A stretch of 64,000 nucleotides of DNA from Prevotella melaninogenica (lineage in GTDB: Bacteria; Bacteroidota; Bacteroidia; Bacteroidales; Bacteroidaceae): positions 1,116,001 to 1,180,000 of the forward strand of contig NZ_CP072359.1 of NCBI RefSeq assembly GCF_018128065.1. The letters run 5' to 3'. Each line of letters begins with the position of its first letter. Position 1 is the first letter of the stretch. A program made the translations under genes and the position numbers. The notes below the pieces were generated by a model. It searched no databases and had not been told where the DNA came from. It saw only the letters and a list, made by a program, of their open reading frames with translations. Shown here piece after piece: positions 59,996 to 64,000 of this stretch.

Positions 59996-61770
59996 TATTT
60001 GTTGTTTTTTGTGGGTGAAGGTTTCAATTTCTTCAATCTTTTTTGTGCTGTAGGGTTGTCAGGATAGAGAGCAATAGCCTTCTCATAGTTGGCAATGGCA
60101 GCCTCCGTCATCTCTTCACGTTCGCACTCTTTACCCATCATTACATATTCTATAGACAACTCTTTAAGATAGTCATTCTTTTCAAATTGCTGCTTCTTAA
60201 GTTCCTCATTTTCATTACGCAGTTGATTGATAATATTAAGTTTGCGTCTGATAAATCGCTTTGCTGCAGGGCGTTCAATATCATATCTACTATGAATGGC
60301 AAGAAAAAAGTTACTGAGAAAAGCATCAAAATCGCCCTCGTCGAATGCACGTGTCGCATCGTAGTATTCTTTGTCAGCCTTGCTCTGCTTGAGTACTGTC
60401 GAAATAATATTATTATCGTTATAGTGCCTGGCAAACTGTGTTACCTCACTTCTCACAAAGACCTCATTTCGTCGTAGTGGTTCTTTGAGGGTAATACCTT
60501 CAAGGCTCGTACAACGTGAAAGTGCTACGTATGCCTGACCACCAGCAAAGACTCCGCCTGTAAAATCAATATTAACGTTTTTGAATGTTAGTCCTTGACT
60601 TTTATGCACCGTGATAGCCCAAGCCAATTTAATAGGAAATTGAATATAAGTGCCTATCTGTTCCTCTTCTATTCTTTGTTCTTCCTCGTTAAATCGATAT
60701 CTTATATTTTCCCACATCTCTCGTTGTACTTGTAGCTCGTCACCTTCTTCTGTACGGACGTAGAGGATACCTGCTTCTTCATCAATACCGATAATGATAC
60801 CTAAGGTTCCGTTGACCCATTGTTTTTCAATATCGTTTTTGATAAACATGATATGTGCTCCAACCTTGAGATTTAGTTCGATAGGAGTGGGGAGACTACT
60901 CTCAGGGAACTCTCCTTTGATTTCTCCTAAGAACATGATGGGATTTCCCTCAAGATTATCAAGTCCTTCTTTGTTTATCCAATCTACAGTATCACGCTTT
61001 GTTGATAAAGTGATTGTGAAATCGCCTTTATTATTTTCAATATTCTTCAATCCTGCACCAACACGTTCATTGATTAGTTTAAAGTCAGTACCAGAAACCT
61101 GATTGATGCGGATATGGTCAAGAATGGAAATAAAGAGGGGGTCATTCTGACGATATACTTTTTTGAGTTCGATGCTAACAAGCGGGTAATCTTGAAAAAC
61201 TTTTGCATCAAAGAAATAACCACTTGGATAATAAGGTTGTAGGAGTTGGCGGTCTTCTTCCTTTAGAACTGGTTCTAACTGATAAATGTCACCCACTAAA
61301 AGAAGCTGCTTTCCACCGAATGGCTCACGCATATTACGATTATATATGCGGAGTACTTTGTCAATAAAGTCGATGATATCAGCTCTCACCATACTGATTT
61401 CATCAATAATAATCAGTTCGACTTCTCTTAGCAATTTACACTTGTCACCATTGTATTTCATTGTACTGCGCAGATTGCGTGCAGAATAACGTTTATCAGT
61501 AGGAACAAGTGGATAGAAAGGAAGTTTGAAAAAACTATGTAGCGTACTACCACCAGCATTTATTGCGGCAATCCCTGTTGGAGCAAGAATAACATGTTTT
61601 TTCTTTGTTGTAGCAGCAATATAGCGTAAAAGCGTAGACTTTCCTGTTCCTGCTTTTCCAGTTAGGAATAGGGAATTATTAGTGAACTGAATAATCTGAA
61701 GGGCTTTTTGCAACTCTGAATTATCCAGGTCAATGGCGTTGACGTCAATATTTGCTTTCTTTTGAGACAT
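59995..61770 (-). CDS. Pif1/RecD-like superfamily 1 helicase with C-terminal TPR
   Basis: A 591-aa helicase. Motif I is GKAGTGKST (residues 38-46), followed by VILAPTGIAAINAGGSTLHSFFKLP (motif Ia, Pif1-like), LIIIDEISMVRADIID (motif II), GKQLLLVGDIYQLEPVL (motif III), and near residue 395 AWAITVHKSQGLTFKNVNID plus AYVALSRCTSLEG (motifs V and VI). A coiled-coil and one TPR-like unit (AAIANYEKAIALYPDNPTAQKRLKKL) end the protein. It should act on DNA with 5'-3' polarity by family. The lipoprotein gene follows with one-base overlap. Confidence 0.9.
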   Translation of the reverse strand: MSQKKANIDVNAIDLDNSELQKALQIIQFTNNSLFLTGKAGTGKSTLLRYIAATTKKKHVILAPTGIAAINAGGSTLHSFFKLPFYPLVPTDKRYSARNLRSTMKYNGDKCKLLREVELIIIDEISMVRADIIDFIDKVLRIYNRNMREPFGGKQLLLVGDIYQLEPVLKEEDRQLLQPYYPSGYFFDAKVFQDYPLVSIELKKVYRQNDPLFISILDHIRINQVSGTDFKLINERVGAGLKNIENNKGDFTITLSTKRDTVDWINKEGLDNLEGNPIMFLGEIKGEFPESSLPTPIELNLKVGAHIMFIKNDIEKQWVNGTLGIIIGIDEEAGILYVRTEEGDELQVQREMWENIRYRFNEEEQRIEEEQIGTYIQFPIKLAWAITVHKSQGLTFKNVNIDFTGGVFAGGQAYVALSRCTSLEGITLKEPLRRNEVFVRSEVTQFARHYNDNNIISTVLKQSKADKEYYDATRAFDEGDFDAFLSNFFLAIHSRYDIERPAAKRFIRRKLNIINQLRNENEELKKQQFEKNDYLKELSIEYVMMGKECEREEMTEAAIANYEKAIALYPDNPTAQKRLKKLKPSPTKNNK

Positions 61771-62063
61771 TGATTTTTGGACTTTATTTAGCCCAATAGT
61801 TTATTGTTTTGTTTTCTACTTATCAATTAAAGTCTTACTTCTTGTTGATATAATGCCAAACATCAGATGTAGAAGTTAATGACAGAAACGCAAAACCAGA
61901 AAGTATATCTTCTTCTATACTCACAGAGATTTTATTTTCTGTGAGTATAAAAGATGTGTAAGGGGTTGCAGTTGAGAATTGATGATCAATTAATGAGGGC
62001 TTTAATTTACTTCAGAAAGCTGTAGTAATTATAAATCTAACCTAATTTAGAATTATGAATTAG
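61771..62063. other. Spacer between the helicase and PBP genes
   Basis: Contains the inverted repeat TACTCACAGAGATTTTATTTTCTGTGAGTA (61918-61947) of uncertain role, possibly the end of the PBP transcript on the minus strand. No supported gene. Confidence 0.55.
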
Positions 62064-64000
62064 CTAAACCTCCATCTCCTCACTGCGTGGTTTCTTTGCT
62101 TTCTTTATGATTTGCTGTGACTCATTATTAGAGCTGTTGCCTTGCCTTTCTGGAGTAGGCTGTGGGTTTGGTTCCAATATAAATCCGCCTTCGTCTTTAT
62201 TGTCGTCGTCATTAATTGGTTCTTCCTTCTCTTCCTGATGACGTCTGCGCCCAGTTGTAAAACCATCTATTGAGTCTGGTAAAGCACGACGAGTTACTGT
62301 GGGCTGACAGTTATATGCTGTTGGATCAATGTCCTCATCAGGATCTAATTGCCATTTAGCATGATATTTCTGGAAGGTCTTATCACGCATCAAGCTATAT
62401 ATAAACTCGCCACAAATAGGTAGTGCTGTCTTTGAGCCTTGCCCTAAGGCACCTGTTCGGAAGTGAATGGAGCGATATTCACCACCTACCCATGCACCGA
62501 CAACAAGTTTAGGGCTGACTGCAACAAACCAGGCGTCAGAGTGATTATTACTTGTACCAGTCTTTCCACCCCAGTCAGTATCAGCAAAAGTATAATGACG
62601 TAGTGCCAAACTTGTACCACCACCTTCATTCACACCAGCCTTTAACATTTGCTGCATGAGGAAGGCTGTCTTATAAGGTAACACTCTCTCGTGGTCTTTT
62701 GGTGCAACATAAACCTCATTTCCGTCTTTATCTAAGATTCGTGTAACCACCACTGGTGCATGATGTTCACCATCATTTGCAACAGTGCTATAAGCATTTA
62801 CAAGTTCTAAAAGGTTCACATCGCTTGATCCAAGAGCCAAAGACGGTTCATCATCCAATGGACTTTTGATACCCATCTCTTGTGCCGTTCGGATAATATT
62901 CTTGATGCCCATCTCTTGTCCTAAGCGAACTGCGATAGAGTTGATACTGCGAGCAAAAGCACTTTTCAGTGTAATAGAATCATTCGAGAATCTACCATTG
63001 GCATTGTGTGGTGTCCATGTTTTCATCTGACCAGTCTTCTTATCGAGTACTTCCATGCTGATATACTCGTCACGGCGTTTGTCACATGGTGTAAGCCCTT
63101 GATTGAGAGCTTCTGAATAAACAAAGAGTTTGAAAGTAGAACCAGGCTGACGCTGTGCGACTACTTTATCATACTTCCACGTCTTGAAGTCAATATCGCC
63201 TACCCAAGCTCGTACAGCACCAGTCTCTGGTTCCATCGCAACCATTGCACAGTGCATGAATTTCACCATATAGCGGATAGAGTCCATAGAAGACATCTCT
63301 TTCTCAATATGTCCCTTCTCATAATCAAAGAGAGTGACTTTATGGGGCTTATTAAGATAATACAGAACACTATCAGGCTGATTAGGATATTTCTGTAATA
63401 GTTTCTTATAGAAAGGTTGACGCTCAGCAATACCCTCTATAAAGCCAGGGATTTCATTTCCCTTTGCATCACGCCAAGGCTGCATGCCACGCCAATGATT
63501 ATCAAAGGTTTGTTGAACCTTTTGCATCTGCTTAGTAGCAGCTTGTTCTGCATATTTCTGCATTCGAGTATCAATGGTTGTATAGATTCTCAATCCACTA
63601 CTATAGAGGTCGTAACCATTGTCTTTCATCCAATCTTTAAAATAGTCGGATATATACTCACGGAAGTATTGTGCTTGCCCATCATAGTTTTCCTCAACAT
63701 GTATGTCCAACTTTATTGGAAGTTTAGAATACGTTGCGTATTCATTACGAGGTAACACATTATGTGTAACCATGTTATATAACACGGTATTACGACGACG
63801 AAGGGAATTCTTTGGATGTAGGATAGGGTTATAATAAGTTGTTGCTTTCAACATTCCAACCAATGTTGCAGCCTGATCAACTGACAACTTTGAAGGACTT
63901 GTGTTGAAATATGTGTTTGCAGCTGTCTTTACTCCAAAAGAGTTATTTCCGAAATCAACAGTATTGGCATACATCGTTAGTATCTCTTTTTTGGAGTAGA
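62064..64000 (-). CDS. Penicillin-binding protein 1A-like transglycosylase/transpeptidase (N-terminus outside window)
   Basis: At least 645 aa of a class A PBP. The frame is open to the right edge; the first visible residues are YSKKEILTMYANTVDFGNNSFGVKTAANTYF, the end of the GT51 glycosyltransferase core. The transpeptidase shows SxxK in RQPGSTFKLFVYSEAL, SxN in SARSINSIAVRLG-like context (ARSINS), and KTGTS in WGGKTGTSNNHSDAWFVAVSPKLVVGAWVGG. The C-terminal tail of about 70 residues is charged and low-complexity. It polymerises and cross-links peptidoglycan in the periplasm. Translation from the Met at 63974 would be an artefact of the window. Confidence 0.93.
   Translation of the reverse strand, partial: YSKKEILTMYANTVDFGNNSFGVKTAANTYFNTSPSKLSVDQAATLVGMLKATTYYNPILHPKNSLRRRNTVLYNMVTHNVLPRNEYATYSKLPIKLDIHVEENYDGQAQYFREYISDYFKDWMKDNGYDLYSSGLRIYTTIDTRMQKYAEQAATKQMQKVQQTFDNHWRGMQPWRDAKGNEIPGFIEGIAERQPFYKKLLQKYPNQPDSVLYYLNKPHKVTLFDYEKGHIEKEMSSMDSIRYMVKFMHCAMVAMEPETGAVRAWVGDIDFKTWKYDKVVAQRQPGSTFKLFVYSEALNQGLTPCDKRRDEYISMEVLDKKTGQMKTWTPHNANGRFSNDSITLKSAFARSINSIAVRLGQEMGIKNIIRTAQEMGIKSPLDDEPSLALGSSDVNLLELVNAYSTVANDGEHHAPVVVTRILDKDGNEVYVAPKDHERVLPYKTAFLMQQMLKAGVNEGGGTSLALRHYTFADTDWGGKTGTSNNHSDAWFVAVSPKLVVGAWVGGEYRSIHFRTGALGQGSKTALPICGEFIYSLMRDKTFQKYHAKWQLDPDEDIDPTAYNCQPTVTRRALPDSIDGFTTGRRRHQEEKEEPINDDDNKDEGGFILEPNPQPTPERQGNSSNNESQQIIKKAKKPRSEEMEV

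Noticed and set aside
1..64000. tRNA or rRNA genes
   Set aside because: No T-arm GGTTCGAATCC-type sequence with an acceptor stem and no rRNA landmark was found on reading either strand; a covariance scan would settle it.

Overview
The window reads as chromosomal DNA of a Bacteroidales bacterium, most probably an oral-type Prevotella. The evidence is AT-rich genes and spacers, promoters of the Bacteroidetes type (TTG or TTTG about 20 bases before TAnnTTTG), weak or absent Shine-Dalgarno sequences, and families typical of the order (DUF3256, DUF1573, an Oar-like TonB-dependent receptor, NspC, HU-like/SPOR proteins). The species assignment is inference. No rRNA, tRNA, CRISPR array, transposase or integrase was seen.

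Layout. 1-7.2 kb: an OPT-family transporter cut by the left edge, trmO, a coupled pair encoding a zinc-ribbon membrane protein and a small HExxH protein, a DUF3256 protein, a nucleoside-permease-like MFS protein, a bifunctional-nuclease-fold protein and rsmE. 7.2-11.1 kb: a large TonB-dependent receptor with a GC-rich mosaic centre, a 66-bp tandem repeat that carries promoter -7 boxes, and a cupin. 11.4-14.8 kb: a sialic-acid set (NanM-like mutarotase, NanT-like MFS, NanA). 14.9-18.9 kb: type I asparaginase, a nucleoside phosphorylase and mnmE.

18.9-25.1 kb: a complete four-gene SMC-like operon (kleisin, MukE-like, MukB-like ATPase, winged-helix/Toprim nuclease). This is the architecture of the Wadjet (JetABCD) anti-plasmid system. 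It lies directly against the 3' end of mnmE, a site used by SGI1-type islands in other bacteria.

25.7-36.7 kb: a lipoprotein, rfbC, a membrane protein with HU-like and SPOR domains, a zinc-ribbon/FHA protein, a DUF1573 protein, aspS, two small winged-helix proteins, a mannose-1-phosphate guanylyltransferase, a phytase-like esterase, and a four-gene operon glnS - TPR - dedA - alternative sigma factor (35.4-39.7 kb). 40-50 kb: a candidate small RNA, an Nramp transporter, an S51 peptidase, nth, a DUF2461 protein, valS, mazG with an insertion, a lipocalin-like lipoprotein and rnz. 50-64 kb: rpsF-rpsR-rplI, a P-loop/CYTH (TTD14-like) protein, a GH109-like secreted enzyme, a DnaJ-like protein, nspC, a ThiE/TenI-like protein with prs, a candidate structured RNA of about 250 nt, a lipoprotein coupled to a Pif1-like helicase, and a class A PBP cut by the right edge.

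Most genes are housekeeping. The accessory part is the Wadjet operon. The less explained material lies between genes: two promoter-to-hairpin transcription units without a gene, one with a LacI-like palindrome in its promoter; several dispersed repeat families; and genes whose promoter -7 box abuts the start codon, which points to leaderless mRNAs.
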